Assembly: GCF_001418015.1 (NCBI RefSeq)
Contig: NZ_LIQG01000026.1
Location: 558,001-622,000 of the forward strand
DNA length: 64,000 nt
Source: Lacinutrix mariniflava
Lineage (GTDB): Bacteria; Bacteroidota; Bacteroidia; Flavobacteriales; Flavobacteriaceae
Direction of reading: 5' to 3'
Position numbers and translations under genes: made by a program. Below are positions 5,779 to 15,968 of the stretch, piece after piece. Each line of letters begins with the position of its first letter. The first letter of the stretch is position 1. The notes beneath the pieces are model-generated. The model saw only the letters and a list, made by a program, of their open reading frames with translations. It was not told the origin of the DNA and did no database searches.

Positions 5779-7500
5779 ATGGCAGTCAATAAAAACGCAT
5801 TAATTCGATATAAAACCATAGATAAATGTCTTCAGAATAAGTTTAGAGAATGGACGCTTAACGATTTAATTGAAGCAGTTTCCGATGCTCTTTACGAATA
5901 TGAAGGTAAAGATGTAGATGTTAGTAAACGTACTGTACAGTTAGATTTACAAATGATGCGTAGCGATAAATTAGGTTATAATGCGCCAATTATAGTTTAC
6001 AATAGAAAGTATTATAAGTACGATGAAGATGATTATAGTATTACTAACAGTCCAATTTCTAATCAGGATTTAACGAAATTATCTGAGGCGGTTTCTTTTT
6101 TAAAACAGTTTCAAGGTTTTTCGCATTTTGAAGAATTAGGTAGTATGGTTCAAAAACTGGAAGATCATGTTCACACTCAAAAAACACAGGAAAAACCATT
6201 AATAGATTTCGAAAAGAATGACAATTTAAAAGGATTAAGATTTTTGGATGTTTTGTATCAATTCATTTTAAATAAACAAGCCATTGAAATTACGTATCAG
6301 TCGTTTAAAGCGAGACAAGAAAACACATTTACTTATTACCCATATTTACTAAAAGAATTTAGAAACAGGTGGTTTATTATTGGGAAAAGACGAAAAAATG
6401 AAGGCTTAATGAATTTAGCATTAGATAGAATTATTGCTATTGAAAAGAGTGAAAAACCTTTTGTGTATGATCCTGAATTTAATTCGGAAACCTATTATAA
6501 AGATGCTATTGGTGTTTCTGTTAGTCCGCAATTAGAAACAGAACACGTTTTATTATATATAAACCATAAACAAGCACCTTATGTGTTAACGAAGCCTTTT
6601 CATCATTCGCAAAAGGAAGTAGAAAAAGATAATTATGGTGTTACTATTTCTTTAGATGTGCAACTTAATTTTGAATTGGAAAAAGAAATTCTTGGTTTAG
6701 GTGAAGGTATAAAAGTTGTTGCTCCAGAGCGTTTAAAACGTCAGATAAAAGAGCGATTATATGACGCTGTAGACGCTTACGAAACAGAGATTAATGATAA
6801 AAATCTACGTACGATTGCAAAACGATTGGAGTACAAAGGTTTCGGTTTATTAAATCAGGTATATACTAAGCGTGATATAAGAAAATTGAAGGCAAGGTTT
6901 GATAATTATATAAAGCAGAATAACGAGCAAGCTTTTGGTATGAGAGAAGTGCTTAAAAAGATGCCGGAATTAAAAGAAATCCTGATTAATAAGAATTTTA
7001 AAAAACTGATAAAAGCTATAGATAAAGATGCTTTTTTAACGAAAGCGATATATTTTGATAAATCGCCAAGTGATAACTGGTATGTAACTTGGCATCAAGA
7101 CGTGCCAATAAATGTATTAGAAAAAAAGGATGTAGAAGGCTTTGTATCTTGGACTAATAAAAAAGGAGTAGTAAGTGTTTGTCCTCCAGAAGCGATTTCT
7201 AAAAACACCTTTTCTATGCGTATTCATTTAGACGATACCACAGGCAAAAACGGTGCTTTAAAGGTAATTGCAGGTTCGCATAACAAGCGCTTATCTGACG
7301 ATGAAATACAGTTAATTAGCACTAATTCTATTCCTTTTGTAAGTGAAATAGCAGCAGGTGGTGTGCAATTATTAAAACCATTGTTATTACATGCTTCGTC
7401 TAAAACCACGGTTCAAAAAAGGCGTCGTGTTTTGCATTTAGAATTTTCTTCTATTGAGTTGCCTAATGGGTTGGAGTATGCGGAGAGAGAAGATTTATAA
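5779..7500 (+). CDS. WYL-domain transcriptional regulator fused to a PhyH-like 2OG-Fe(II) oxygenase domain
   Basis: 573 aa. Residues 1-75 form a helix-turn-helix region (TVQLDLQMMRSDKLGYNAPI). Residues about 140-330 are a WYL region (AIEITYQSFKAR, YLLKEFRNRWFIIGKRR, LALDRIIAIE), the usual ligand-sensing module of such regulators. From about 350 a second domain follows that matches phytanoyl-CoA-dioxygenase-like enzymes. It has WHQD (H439, D441), SMRIHLDDTTGKNGALKVIAGSH (from S479; PhyH hallmark NG.L.VI.GSH) and LLLHASS with distal H538, then an arginine cluster at 548-550. All three iron ligands of the HxD...H triad and a candidate 2OG arginine are therefore present. It is the only regulator near the island and lies divergent to operator A. 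It probably controls the three shared promoters. The oxygenase could sense 2OG, oxygen or iron, or modify RNA or protein. Confidence 0.85.
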   Translation: MAVNKNALIRYKTIDKCLQNKFREWTLNDLIEAVSDALYEYEGKDVDVSKRTVQLDLQMMRSDKLGYNAPIIVYNRKYYKYDEDDYSITNSPISNQDLTKLSEAVSFLKQFQGFSHFEELGSMVQKLEDHVHTQKTQEKPLIDFEKNDNLKGLRFLDVLYQFILNKQAIEITYQSFKARQENTFTYYPYLLKEFRNRWFIIGKRRKNEGLMNLALDRIIAIEKSEKPFVYDPEFNSETYYKDAIGVSVSPQLETEHVLLYINHKQAPYVLTKPFHHSQKEVEKDNYGVTISLDVQLNFELEKEILGLGEGIKVVAPERLKRQIKERLYDAVDAYETEINDKNLRTIAKRLEYKGFGLLNQVYTKRDIRKLKARFDNYIKQNNEQAFGMREVLKKMPELKEILINKNFKKLIKAIDKDAFLTKAIYFDKSPSDNWYVTWHQDVPINVLEKKDVEGFVSWTNKKGVVSVCPPEAISKNTFSMRIHLDDTTGKNGALKVIAGSHNKRLSDDEIQLISTNSIPFVSEIAAGGVQLLKPLLLHASSKTTVQKRRRVLHLEFSSIELPNGLEYAEREDL

Positions 7501-7613
7501 GCGTATTTCTAAGTGGATGATTGTCTCTTTTTAAAACATAAGAAAACTCTCACCTATCTGAGAAAATGTTTAACTTAGCCCGTCAATAATTTTTAAATTT
7601 AAAAACAAACGTT

Positions 7614-9098
7614 ATGAAATCAATTAAAGTATTAACCATACTACTATTAACACTACTATTTGGATGTAGTGGAGACGATGATAGTGTCTCACAAAGTTCA
7701 GGAAAGCAAATAACAAGTTTTCAGTTTTTATTGTCTGATAACCCTTTTGATGAAAACATTATAAGTGATATAGACGAAAGCAGTAAAAAAATATACTTCA
7801 CTGTACCAGAAGGAGCAGAAATAACAGCTCTATTGCCAGTTGTTCAAGTGTCTACAAATGCGATTTATTCACCACAAGGCGCGCAAAATTTCACAAGTCC
7901 TGTAGTTTATGCAGTTACAGCACAAGATGGTACAACAGCTGATTATACTGTAAGTGTTGTTTTGTCGGAAATTAATATTTTAAAGGCTATTTATAATGCG
8001 AACCCAAACAATACTTTGGATTGGGATTTAACTTCTAACGATTATGGAAACTGGACAGGTGTAACACTTGATACTCAAGGAAAAATTATTGAACTAGATC
8101 TTGAAGGTAAGAATTTAGAAGTTTTACCTCCAGAAATAGGGCAGTTAATTAACTTAGGGAATTTGTATTTAAAAAATAATAGTTTAGTTGTATTGCCTCC
8201 AGAAATAGGGCAATTGACTAACTTGTATTCTTTGTCTTTATGGGAAAACAGTTTAACTGAATTACCAGCAGAAATAGGGCAATTGAGTAGTTTAGAAGAA
8301 TTAGATTTAGATGATAATAATTTAACAACATTACCGTCAGAAATAGTACAGTTGAGTAGCTTAAAGACTTTATGGTTTGATAGTAATAGTGTAGTTGCTT
8401 TACCATCAGTAATATTTCAGATGAATAACTTAGAAGTTTTAGGTTTAGCAGATAATGGTTTAACGACATTGCCAACAGAAATATTGCAATTGAACAACTT
8501 AAGAGAATTGTATTTGGCGAATAATAGTTTTAATACATTTCCACCAGAGATATTGCAAATTAGCAACTTAGAAAAGTTAAATATGGCCAATACCGGTTTA
8601 ACTATATTACCATCAGAGATAGGGCAACTAGTTAATCTTACAGACTTAAGGTTAGAAGGAAATAGTTTAACAGCTTTACCATCTCAAATAGAGCAATTGA
8701 GTAACTTAACAAATTTAGTATTAAATGATAACAGTTTAAGTACATTCCCGATAGAAATATTCGAATTGAGTAACTTAGACCACTTATGGTTAAATAATAA
8801 TGGTTTAACAGCTTTGCCATCAGAAATAGGGGGACTAACTAATCTTACAAACTTAAGATTAGAGAGTAATAATTTAGTTACTTTACCTCTGGAAATGGGT
8901 CAATTGAGTAACTTAATTGCTATACATTTAGCAGGAAATAGTTTAGTTTCTTTACCTACAGAAATAGGTCAGTTAACTAATCTACAATATTTACAACTAG
9001 TAAACAATCAATTAACATCAATACCACAAGTAGTTTGCGATTTAGAAACTAATTATGGGACTCAAATAGTTAAAGATGCTGGTGTTGTTTGTGAATAA
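7614..9098 (+). CDS. Leucine-rich-repeat surface lipoprotein
   Basis: 494 aa. The lipoprotein signal peptide ends LLLTLLFGC-SGDDD (Cys about 19), so the protein is anchored in a membrane. Acidic residues after the Cys favour surface export in Flavobacteria. Residues about 30-125 resemble a bacterial Ig-like/DUF5018-type cap. From about 150 to 480 come roughly fourteen 23-residue LRRs of the form L..LP.EIGQL.NL..L.L..N.L. The repeats make a curved binding scaffold, probably for proteins or glycans. It is monocistronic with its own terminator. Confidence 0.85.
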   Translation: MKSIKVLTILLLTLLFGCSGDDDSVSQSSGKQITSFQFLLSDNPFDENIISDIDESSKKIYFTVPEGAEITALLPVVQVSTNAIYSPQGAQNFTSPVVYAVTAQDGTTADYTVSVVLSEINILKAIYNANPNNTLDWDLTSNDYGNWTGVTLDTQGKIIELDLEGKNLEVLPPEIGQLINLGNLYLKNNSLVVLPPEIGQLTNLYSLSLWENSLTELPAEIGQLSSLEELDLDDNNLTTLPSEIVQLSSLKTLWFDSNSVVALPSVIFQMNNLEVLGLADNGLTTLPTEILQLNNLRELYLANNSFNTFPPEILQISNLEKLNMANTGLTILPSEIGQLVNLTDLRLEGNSLTALPSQIEQLSNLTNLVLNDNSLSTFPIEIFELSNLDHLWLNNNGLTALPSEIGGLTNLTNLRLESNNLVTLPLEMGQLSNLIAIHLAGNSLVSLPTEIGQLTNLQYLQLVNNQLTSIPQVVCDLETNYGTQIVKDAGVVCE

Positions 9099-9119
9099 AG
9101 AGCTAAAAAAGTAATTTCC

Positions 9120-9153
9120 AAAGCCAGTACTGTTTTAGTGCTGGCTTTTTTTT
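9120..9153 (+). terminator. Rho-independent terminator of the LRR gene
   Basis: The stem is AAAGCCAGTAC (9120-9130) with GTGCTGGCTTT (9138-9148, one wobble), followed by a T-run. Confidence 0.8.
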
Positions 9154-9189
9154 ATAGACTTATTATAATTATAAATTTTAAGAACAATT

Positions 9190-10098
9190 TTATAATTTTT
9201 TAAGAAAAATACTTTGTTTTTTTTCTAATGAACATTCGTTTTCAAAAAACACAATGTCACCATCCAAGTCCGCTTCAATTAAATAATGATTGCCTTTAAA
9301 ATAGCTGTTTTTTACAATTGCTTTTAAGTCTGATTTTTCAACAATTTTTAATTGATGTGCGTAAACAATAGTATCATTTATTACATTAAACTCACCAAAA
9401 AACGAAGCAATTAAAGGTGTTTCTGGTGTGTTGTATAATTGTTCAGGTGTGTTATAAGCTTCAATTTTATTGTCGTTTAACACCATCATTTGGTCTGCAA
9501 AACCTAAAACATCTTCTTTGTCGTGAGAAGCAACAATACATGTAATATTTTTATCTTTTAAATACTTAAAAATATTACGACGTAACGATTGTTTTTTAAA
9601 GTTGTCGATGTGGCTAAATGGTTCGTCTAGTAACAATATTTCGGGTGCATTTGCTAAAGCTCTTGCTAAGGCAACTCGCTGTTTTTGTCCGCCGCTTAAT
9701 AATTTAACCTTAGTTGATGCTAAATTTGTGAGTTCTACAACTTCAAGAAGCTCTGCAGTACGTTCCTTTTTTTCTTCTTTATAAAAGTTTGAAAGATGCT
9801 GACCAATATTTTCTGCTACCGAAATATAAGGTTCTAGTTCAAACTCTTGTGCAACATACTTCATAAAATCATAACCAATAACAAGATTGTGTTTTGGACC
9901 AAGGATTTCTTCTTTTTTCCAGAATACAGTCCCTTTGTTTAAATCGTATTCTCCACGAAGTACTTTTAAAAGTGTGCTTTTTCCACAACCACTTTCACCT
10001 ATTACTGCAAGATACTCTCCGGGCTTTACTTTAAAAGAAAGGTCTTTTAAAACGGGTGTTTTTTTGTAAGAAAATGAAAGGTTTTTTACGTTTAGCAT
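9190..10098 (-). CDS. ABC transporter ATP-binding protein (orphan)
   Basis: 302 aa from the start MLNVKNLSFSY at 10098. An upstream in-frame ATG at 10116 would lie only 3 bp from the terminator hairpin of the efflux operon and is disfavoured. Walker A is GESGCGKST, the signature is LLSGGQKQRVALARAL, Walker B is ILLLDEPFSHID, and the H-loop is VASHDKED. A C-terminal extension of about 70 residues resembles the TOBE-like tail of FbpC/PotA-type importers. No permease or binding protein is adjacent, so the substrate is unknown. Confidence 0.85.
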   Translation of the reverse strand: MLNVKNLSFSYKKTPVLKDLSFKVKPGEYLAVIGESGCGKSTLLKVLRGEYDLNKGTVFWKKEEILGPKHNLVIGYDFMKYVAQEFELEPYISVAENIGQHLSNFYKEEKKERTAELLEVVELTNLASTKVKLLSGGQKQRVALARALANAPEILLLDEPFSHIDNFKKQSLRRNIFKYLKDKNITCIVASHDKEDVLGFADQMMVLNDNKIEAYNTPEQLYNTPETPLIASFFGEFNVINDTIVYAHQLKIVEKSDLKAIVKNSYFKGNHYLIEADLDGDIVFFENECSLEKKQSIFLKKL

Positions 10099-10118
10099 AT
10101 TACAAAAATAACACAAAA

Positions 10119-10146
10119 AAAACCGCTCAACTTATTGAGCGGTTTT
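10119..10146. terminator. Terminator of the RND efflux operon
   Basis: Perfect 12-bp stem AAAACCGCTCAA (10119-10130) with TTGAGCGGTTTT (10135-10146) and tetraloop CTTA, just after the outer-membrane factor gene. Confidence 0.85.
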
Positions 10147-10167
10147 AAATTTAGTAAATAGTTTGAG

Positions 10168-11616
10168 TTAATTCCAACCGCCACCTAAAGCTTGATACAG
10201 TTTTACGTTAGCTAATAATTGGTCGCGTTTAGTTTCTATAATTTCTATTTTAGAATCTAATGCTTCGCGTTGTGTTAGCAACACTTCTGTGTATTCTGCT
10301 CTTGCAGATCTAAACAACCTAAGAGATAATTCTATAGATTCTGTAAGTGCTTGTACTTGGTCTTCTTTAAGCTGATAACTTTTTTTAAGATTATCTACAT
10401 TAGATAACTGATTTTGAACTTCCATAAACGCATTTAAAATGGTTTTTTCGTATTCAAAAACAGCTTGCAGTTGTCTGTCATTAGCATTTTTATACTCTGC
10501 TTTAATCGCATTTCTATTAATTAAAGGGCCTACCACATCTCCAACTAAATTGTATAATAAAGATTCTGGAGTGCTTGTTAAATATTTAGGTTTAAAAGCT
10601 TCTAATCCAACACCGGCTTTAAGACCAATGGAAGGATAAAAATTAGCTTTAGCAACACTTACATTTAATTTTGAAGCAGATAACTCATATTCTGCTTGTC
10701 TAATATCTGGACGATTAGCTAATAACTGAGCAGGGACTCCAGAAGACATAACATCTACCGTAGTGGTTATAAAATTATTAGAGCTTCTAGTTATGGTTTG
10801 TGGATAACGACCAACCAAAAAGTTAATCAAATTTTCTGTTTCCACTATTTTTTGTTGAATTAGAAACTTGTTACTCTGGTTTTTATAAACATCGGCTTCA
10901 AAACGTCTTACGGCTAACAATGTTGCTCTGGCGGCTTCTTTTTGAAGTTTTACCATTTTTAAAGCTTGTTGTTGAATCTCTAAATTTTGTTCGATAATTC
11001 CCAACTGATTGTCTAATGCCATCAGCTCGTAATATGAACTAGCAATTTCAGTAACCAATTGTGTTACCATAAAATTCTTACCTTCAACTGAAGCTAAATA
11101 TTCTAAAACTGCTGCTTTTTTTCCGTTTCGCAGTTTTTTCCAAACATCCAGTTCCCAAGAAGCTGTAAGTCCTGCTGAAAAATTAGTTAATGGTTCTGGA
11201 AATTCTTCACCTTCACGAATGTCTAGATGTTTTTCTACTGCACCATTTCTAGTATATTCTCCTGCTTTCTCAACTTCAGCGCCAGCAAAAGCACTAACAA
11301 ATGGAAGATACTCACCTTTTTTGGCTTGTATCTCGTTTTTTGCCATATCTACTTGTTGCAGCATCATATTTAACTCTTGATTGTTAACTAATGCAGTGTC
11401 TATTAAAGCGACTAAATTAGCATCCGAAAAAAAGTTTTTCCATTCTATGTTAGCAGTGTTAGTGGTGTCTGCTGTCTGGCTTTCGTACTGCTCAGGAACC
11501 GTTTTATTTTCTTCTCTAACGTTTCTAGTTGGGACACAAGAATACAAGGAAACTAATGTTAAAACACCAACTGCATAGAGCTTTCTAATCTTAATATGTT
11601 TTTTTATATTATTCAT
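10168..11616 (-). CDS. RND efflux outer-membrane factor (OprM/TolC-like lipoprotein)
   Basis: 482 aa. The lipoprotein signal is VLTLVSLYSC-VPTRN. Two outer-membrane efflux repeats are present with typical motifs (ANIEWKNFFSDANLVALIDT; ANRPDIRQAEYELSASKLNV; long heptad helices around residues 180-260 and 390-460). It forms the outer-membrane channel of the tripartite pump. It overlaps the pump gene by 8 bp and is last in the operon. Confidence 0.93.
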   Translation of the reverse strand: MNNIKKHIKIRKLYAVGVLTLVSLYSCVPTRNVREENKTVPEQYESQTADTTNTANIEWKNFFSDANLVALIDTALVNNQELNMMLQQVDMAKNEIQAKKGEYLPFVSAFAGAEVEKAGEYTRNGAVEKHLDIREGEEFPEPLTNFSAGLTASWELDVWKKLRNGKKAAVLEYLASVEGKNFMVTQLVTEIASSYYELMALDNQLGIIEQNLEIQQQALKMVKLQKEAARATLLAVRRFEADVYKNQSNKFLIQQKIVETENLINFLVGRYPQTITRSSNNFITTTVDVMSSGVPAQLLANRPDIRQAEYELSASKLNVSVAKANFYPSIGLKAGVGLEAFKPKYLTSTPESLLYNLVGDVVGPLINRNAIKAEYKNANDRQLQAVFEYEKTILNAFMEVQNQLSNVDNLKKSYQLKEDQVQALTESIELSLRLFRSARAEYTEVLLTQREALDSKIEIIETKRDQLLANVKLYQALGGGWN

Positions 11617-14600
11617 CTTTGTTTCTTTTACTTAGTTTTTTAAATAGACTTTTCAGTTTACTTATTTGTTGAGTATTCTCTTTTGTTTGCTGATTAGGAT
11701 TTTCACTATTTCTAATCATTTCTTCAGATAAAGGCTCATGAGACTCGTCTTTAATAAGACTTTTTCCTTCAGCCATTTTTGCGAAAATGTAGTACAAACC
11801 AGGAATAATTAACACACCACCAAGTGTACCAATAAGCATTCCTCCTAAAGCAGAACTACCAATAGTTCTATTGGCAATTGCACCTGCTCCTGTTGCTATA
11901 ATTAACGGAATTAATCCTGCGATAAAAGCAAAGGACGTCATTAAAATAGGTCTAAATCTTGCTCGAGAACCTTCAATTGCAGCTTCTAGTATTGTTGCAC
12001 CTTCCCGTTGTTTTTGTACTGCAAATTCTACAATCAATACTGCGTTTTTACCAAGTAACCCGACCAGCATGATAACACCAATTTGGGCGTATACATCGTT
12101 GGCTAATCCCATAGATTTTAATAGGAAAAACGATCCAAAAACACCAACAGGTAGGGATAGAATTACAGCAAATGGTAATAAGAAACTTTCGTATTGTGCG
12201 GCTAAAACAAAATAGACAAAAATTAATACGATAATAAAAATATAAGTAGATTCATTACCTCTACTTGCTTCGTCGTAAGACAAGCCTTCCCATGCAATGT
12301 CGTAACCTCTTGGAAGCTCCTTTGCAGCAACTTCTTTAATGGCGTTTATAGCATCACCACTGGTAAATCCTGGTGCAGGTAAACCTCTAATTGAGGCAGA
12401 GTTGTAAAGGTTATAACGTGTAATTTCGTTAGGGCCTAGTTTTTTGTCGATGGTCATAAACGCAGAATATGGTACCATTTCACCTTCTTCATTTTTAACA
12501 AAAAGTTTTTCTAAATCAGATGGTAAACGTCTGTATTCTGGTCCTGCTTGCGTGTATACTTTAAAGAAGCGACCAAAACGAATAAATCCTTGTTCGTAAG
12601 TACTACCAATTAAAATATTTAAATTTTCCATTGCTTTACCAATACTAACGCCTTTTTGCATGGCGATTTTATTGTTTATTTTTAATTGGTATTGTGGATA
12701 ATTTGCAGAGAAAAAAGTAAATAATCCCGTTAGCTCTTTACGTTTAGATAAGGCTTCAATAAAGCTATTATTGATCTCCTCAAAATGATGATAATCTGTA
12801 GAGTTTGTTTTGTCTAATAAACGTAGAGCAAACCCTCCAGAAGATCCAAATCCAGGAACAGCAGGTGGTTCAAAATACTCAATAACAGCTCCTAAATCTT
12901 TAGTTTCTTCTTCCAGCTCTTCCATGATTTCGTGTACAGAATGTTCACGGTCAGACCACGGTTTTAGGTTAATTAAACAAGTTCCGGCGTTAGATCCGCG
13001 ACCTTCGGTCATAATCTCATAACCCGCTAAAGAGGATACCGATTGTACGCCTTCCGTTTCTTCGCAAATTTTTTGAAGTTTTTTAGCAACTTCATTGGTA
13101 CGTTCTAACGTAGCTCCAGGAGGTGTTTGGATAATAGCATAAATCATCCCTTGATCTTCATTGGGTATAAATCCAGCAGGAAGCACTTTGTTGGTTACAA
13201 AAATTCCGACACAAAAAGCAATCAATATTCCAAAGGTTACAATACGTCTGGCTACAATTTTATTAAGGATTTTTACATAGCTTCCAGTTAGTTTTTCGAA
13301 ACCATTATTAAACCAATTAATAAACTTATCGATTAACGATTTTTTTGCTTTTCCATGATTGTTTTTAAGTAAAATAGCACATAAAACAGGTGTTAAGGTT
13401 AAGGCTACAATTGCCGAAATAACAATAGATCCAGCCATTGTGATAGAGAATTGTCTATAGAAAACGCCGACAGGACCTGACATAAATGAAATGGGGATAA
13501 ACACAGAAACCATAACCAATGTAATGGCTATAATGGCACCACCAATTTCGCCTAAAACTTCAGAAGACGCTTTGTAGGGCGTGAGGTGTTCTTCCTCCAT
13601 TTTAACATGGACGGCTTCCACGACGACAATAGCATTATCGACGACAATACCAATGGCGAGTACTAAAGCAAATAGGGTTATTAAGTTAATGGACAGTCCA
13701 AATAATTGCATCACAAAAAAGGCTCCAATTAACGAAACTGGTACAGCTATAATTGGAATTAACGTCGAGCGCCAATCTCCTAAAAATAAAAAGACCACAA
13801 GAGCAACTAATATAAAGGCATCTCTAAGGGTATGTAATACTTGCTCTATAGACGCATCTAAAAAGTTAGAAACATCATAACTAATTTGAAAGTCTACATC
13901 AGGAGGAAGTTCGACTTCTAATTCTTTTAATTTTTCTTTTACAGCATCAATAACATCACTACCATTACTCCCAAACGTTTGTTTTAATACGATGGATGCA
14001 GATGGTTTTCCGTCTAAATTAGAATAAATATCAAAAAATTCGCTCCCTAGTTTTACGTCGGCAATATCTTTTAATTGAATAATTTCTCCTTCTTTATTGG
14101 CGCGGATAATAATCTCTTCGTATTGTTCTGGTTCGTTATATCGGTTTTCATAGGTTAATACATACTCTAAAGATTGCGAGGTCATCCCGGAGCTTCGACC
14201 TAAACGACCTGGCCTGGCAAGAATACTTTGTTCTTCCATGGCTTCTAAAACTTCTTCTGCCGAAATATTATATGCACGCATACGATCTGGTTTTAACCAA
14301 ACACGCATAGCGTATTTTCTACTTCCTAAAATTTGTGCACTGGCAATTCCTTTAATACGTTGTATTTCTGGTATAACTTTGGTGTATGCGTAGTTGTACA
14401 AAAATTTCTCGTCATTGTTTTTATCTGAGCTAGATAGATTGACGTACATCAACATACTAGGTTGCACAGGTGATATAATAACACCTTCACGTTGCACTAA
14501 TTCGGGTAGTAGTGGCATCACTTGATCTACACGTGTTTTTACCCTAACTACCGCTTCGTTTGGATCTGTGCCTGGTTCGAAAATTACACGAATGGTTGCT

Positions 14601-14860
14601 TCACCAGCACTAGTGGCATCAGAGGCAATATAACGCATGTCTTGCACACCATTTATGGCTGTTTCTAATGGTATTAATGTGGAGTTTACTAATACTTCTG
14701 AACTAGAACCTGGATACGCAATAAAAATGTTTACGGTTGTTGGTGCTATTTGTGGGAACTGCGATATCGGGAGTTGCTTAATGGCAAGTCCTCCTAAAAA
14801 TAGGATGATAACCGAAATGACAATAGCCAGAACGGGTCTTTTTATAAATTGTTTAAACAT
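11609..14860 (-). CDS. RND multidrug efflux pump (AcrB/HAE1 family)
   Basis: 1083 aa, the usual HAE1 length. Motifs are MFKQFIKRPVLAIVISVIIL at TM1, FPQIAPTTVNIFIAYPGSSS, the TM4 proton-relay stretch IGIVVDNAIVVVEAV, and AGLIPLIIATGAGA with SSALGGMLIGTLGG near TM11-12. The second acidic TM4 residue of E. coli AcrB is Asn here, a frequent variant. The pump is inner-membrane and proton-driven. A hydrophilic tail of about 45 residues rich in K, N and Q follows the last TM. It lies between adaptor and outer-membrane factor. Confidence 0.95.
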   Translation of the reverse strand: MFKQFIKRPVLAIVISVIILFLGGLAIKQLPISQFPQIAPTTVNIFIAYPGSSSEVLVNSTLIPLETAINGVQDMRYIASDATSAGEATIRVIFEPGTDPNEAVVRVKTRVDQVMPLLPELVQREGVIISPVQPSMLMYVNLSSSDKNNDEKFLYNYAYTKVIPEIQRIKGIASAQILGSRKYAMRVWLKPDRMRAYNISAEEVLEAMEEQSILARPGRLGRSSGMTSQSLEYVLTYENRYNEPEQYEEIIIRANKEGEIIQLKDIADVKLGSEFFDIYSNLDGKPSASIVLKQTFGSNGSDVIDAVKEKLKELEVELPPDVDFQISYDVSNFLDASIEQVLHTLRDAFILVALVVFLFLGDWRSTLIPIIAVPVSLIGAFFVMQLFGLSINLITLFALVLAIGIVVDNAIVVVEAVHVKMEEEHLTPYKASSEVLGEIGGAIIAITLVMVSVFIPISFMSGPVGVFYRQFSITMAGSIVISAIVALTLTPVLCAILLKNNHGKAKKSLIDKFINWFNNGFEKLTGSYVKILNKIVARRIVTFGILIAFCVGIFVTNKVLPAGFIPNEDQGMIYAIIQTPPGATLERTNEVAKKLQKICEETEGVQSVSSLAGYEIMTEGRGSNAGTCLINLKPWSDREHSVHEIMEELEEETKDLGAVIEYFEPPAVPGFGSSGGFALRLLDKTNSTDYHHFEEINNSFIEALSKRKELTGLFTFFSANYPQYQLKINNKIAMQKGVSIGKAMENLNILIGSTYEQGFIRFGRFFKVYTQAGPEYRRLPSDLEKLFVKNEEGEMVPYSAFMTIDKKLGPNEITRYNLYNSASIRGLPAPGFTSGDAINAIKEVAAKELPRGYDIAWEGLSYDEASRGNESTYIFIIVLIFVYFVLAAQYESFLLPFAVILSLPVGVFGSFFLLKSMGLANDVYAQIGVIMLVGLLGKNAVLIVEFAVQKQREGATILEAAIEGSRARFRPILMTSFAFIAGLIPLIIATGAGAIANRTIGSSALGGMLIGTLGGVLIIPGLYYIFAKMAEGKSLIKDESHEPLSEEMIRNSENPNQQTKENTQQISKLKSLFKKLSKRNKDE

Positions 14861-14885
14861 GTCTTTTGTAGATTAAATTCTAAAA

Positions 14886-15968
14886 TTATTCAGCGTATAA
14901 GTCTAACTCAGACATTACTTTGTTTGGTTCTAAAAACTTCGTTTCTATTTCTTCGTTGTTTTTAACCATTCTAATACCTTCTAATAAAATAGTGTCGTTT
15001 TCGGTAAGTCCTTCGTTGACAATAAATAGATGAGGTAATTCTGCACCAATAGTAATTTCTTTTTGCTTAACAACATGGTCTTTGTTTACAACAAAAACAT
15101 AGGTTTTATCTAAGATTTGAAACGTTGCTTTTTGAGGAATTATAATAACATCTTTAAAAGGAACACTCATTAAAATACTACCTGTTTCACCATGTCTTAA
15201 AATACCATCTGGATTAGGAAATGTTGCTCTAAAAGCAATGTTTCCTGTCTCGCTATTAAATTCTCCTTCAATAGTTTCTACAATTCCTTTTTGGTTAAAT
15301 TGCTTATTGTTCGCCATTAATAGACCAACTTCTTTTTTAACATCTTTGTCTGTGCTGGTAATGTAATCTAGATATTCTGCTTCTGGTACGTTAAAGTATA
15401 CCCACATTTTACTGTTGTCAGAAAGCGTAGTTAACAATTCGCCTTCGTCTAAAAGACTACCTTCTCTAGCTTCAAGATGATCCATAATCCCATCAAAAGG
15501 CGCTGTAATTCTAGTAAAACCTAAATGTGTTTGTGCTAAAGAAACTTCAGCATTAGCTTTATCTAAATTAGCATTTGCCATGGCTAATTCGTTTTGAGAA
15601 ACAACGTTACCATCAGCCAATAGTTTTGTGTTTTTTAGTTCGATTTCTGCTGCGTTAGATTCTGCTTTAGCCTTCTGTAATTCTGCTTGATAAATGTTGG
15701 GCATGATTTGGAACATGGCTTGTCCTTTTTTAACATGTTGTCCTTCGTCTACAGAAATATGTTTTAAGTAGCCTTTCTCTAAAGCTCTTACCTCAATATG
15801 TCTTATTGAGTGTATTTGACTAACATAATCTTTGGTTATAGTGGTGTCTTTTTTAATAGGATTTGTAACAAGAAAAGCAACATGCTCTTCTTTTTTTTCT
15901 TTTTTAGTTTCGCAACTTGTATGAAATAGACATGCGAATAAACCCATGAAAATGAATATTTTTTTCAT
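14886..15968 (-). CDS. RND efflux periplasmic adaptor (AcrA/MexA-like lipoprotein)
   Basis: 360 aa. The lipoprotein signal is MGLFACLFHTSC-ETKKEKK. A barrel-sandwich (lipoyl) domain (VRALEKGYLKHISVDEGQHV; APFDGIMDHLEAREGSLLDE) flanks an alpha-hairpin (AELQKAKAESNAAEIELKNT). Beta-barrel and membrane-proximal domains follow. It links the pump to the outer-membrane factor and starts the three-gene operon. Confidence 0.93.
   Translation of the reverse strand: MKKIFIFMGLFACLFHTSCETKKEKKEEHVAFLVTNPIKKDTTITKDYVSQIHSIRHIEVRALEKGYLKHISVDEGQHVKKGQAMFQIMPNIYQAELQKAKAESNAAEIELKNTKLLADGNVVSQNELAMANANLDKANAEVSLAQTHLGFTRITAPFDGIMDHLEAREGSLLDEGELLTTLSDNSKMWVYFNVPEAEYLDYITSTDKDVKKEVGLLMANNKQFNQKGIVETIEGEFNSETGNIAFRATFPNPDGILRHGETGSILMSVPFKDVIIIPQKATFQILDKTYVFVVNKDHVVKQKEITIGAELPHLFIVNEGLTENDTILLEGIRMVKNNEEIETKFLEPNKVMSELDLYAE

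Noticed and set aside
7614-9098. LRR repeats as a DNA tandem-repeat or CRISPR array
   Set aside because: The 69-bp periodicity is protein-level LRR coding with diverged DNA; no identical repeats with spacers occur anywhere in the window.
10099-10116. Upstream start for the ABC ATPase (adds MCYFCN)
   Set aside because: Would begin 3 bp from the efflux-operon terminator hairpin, and family proteins start at MLNVKNLSF.
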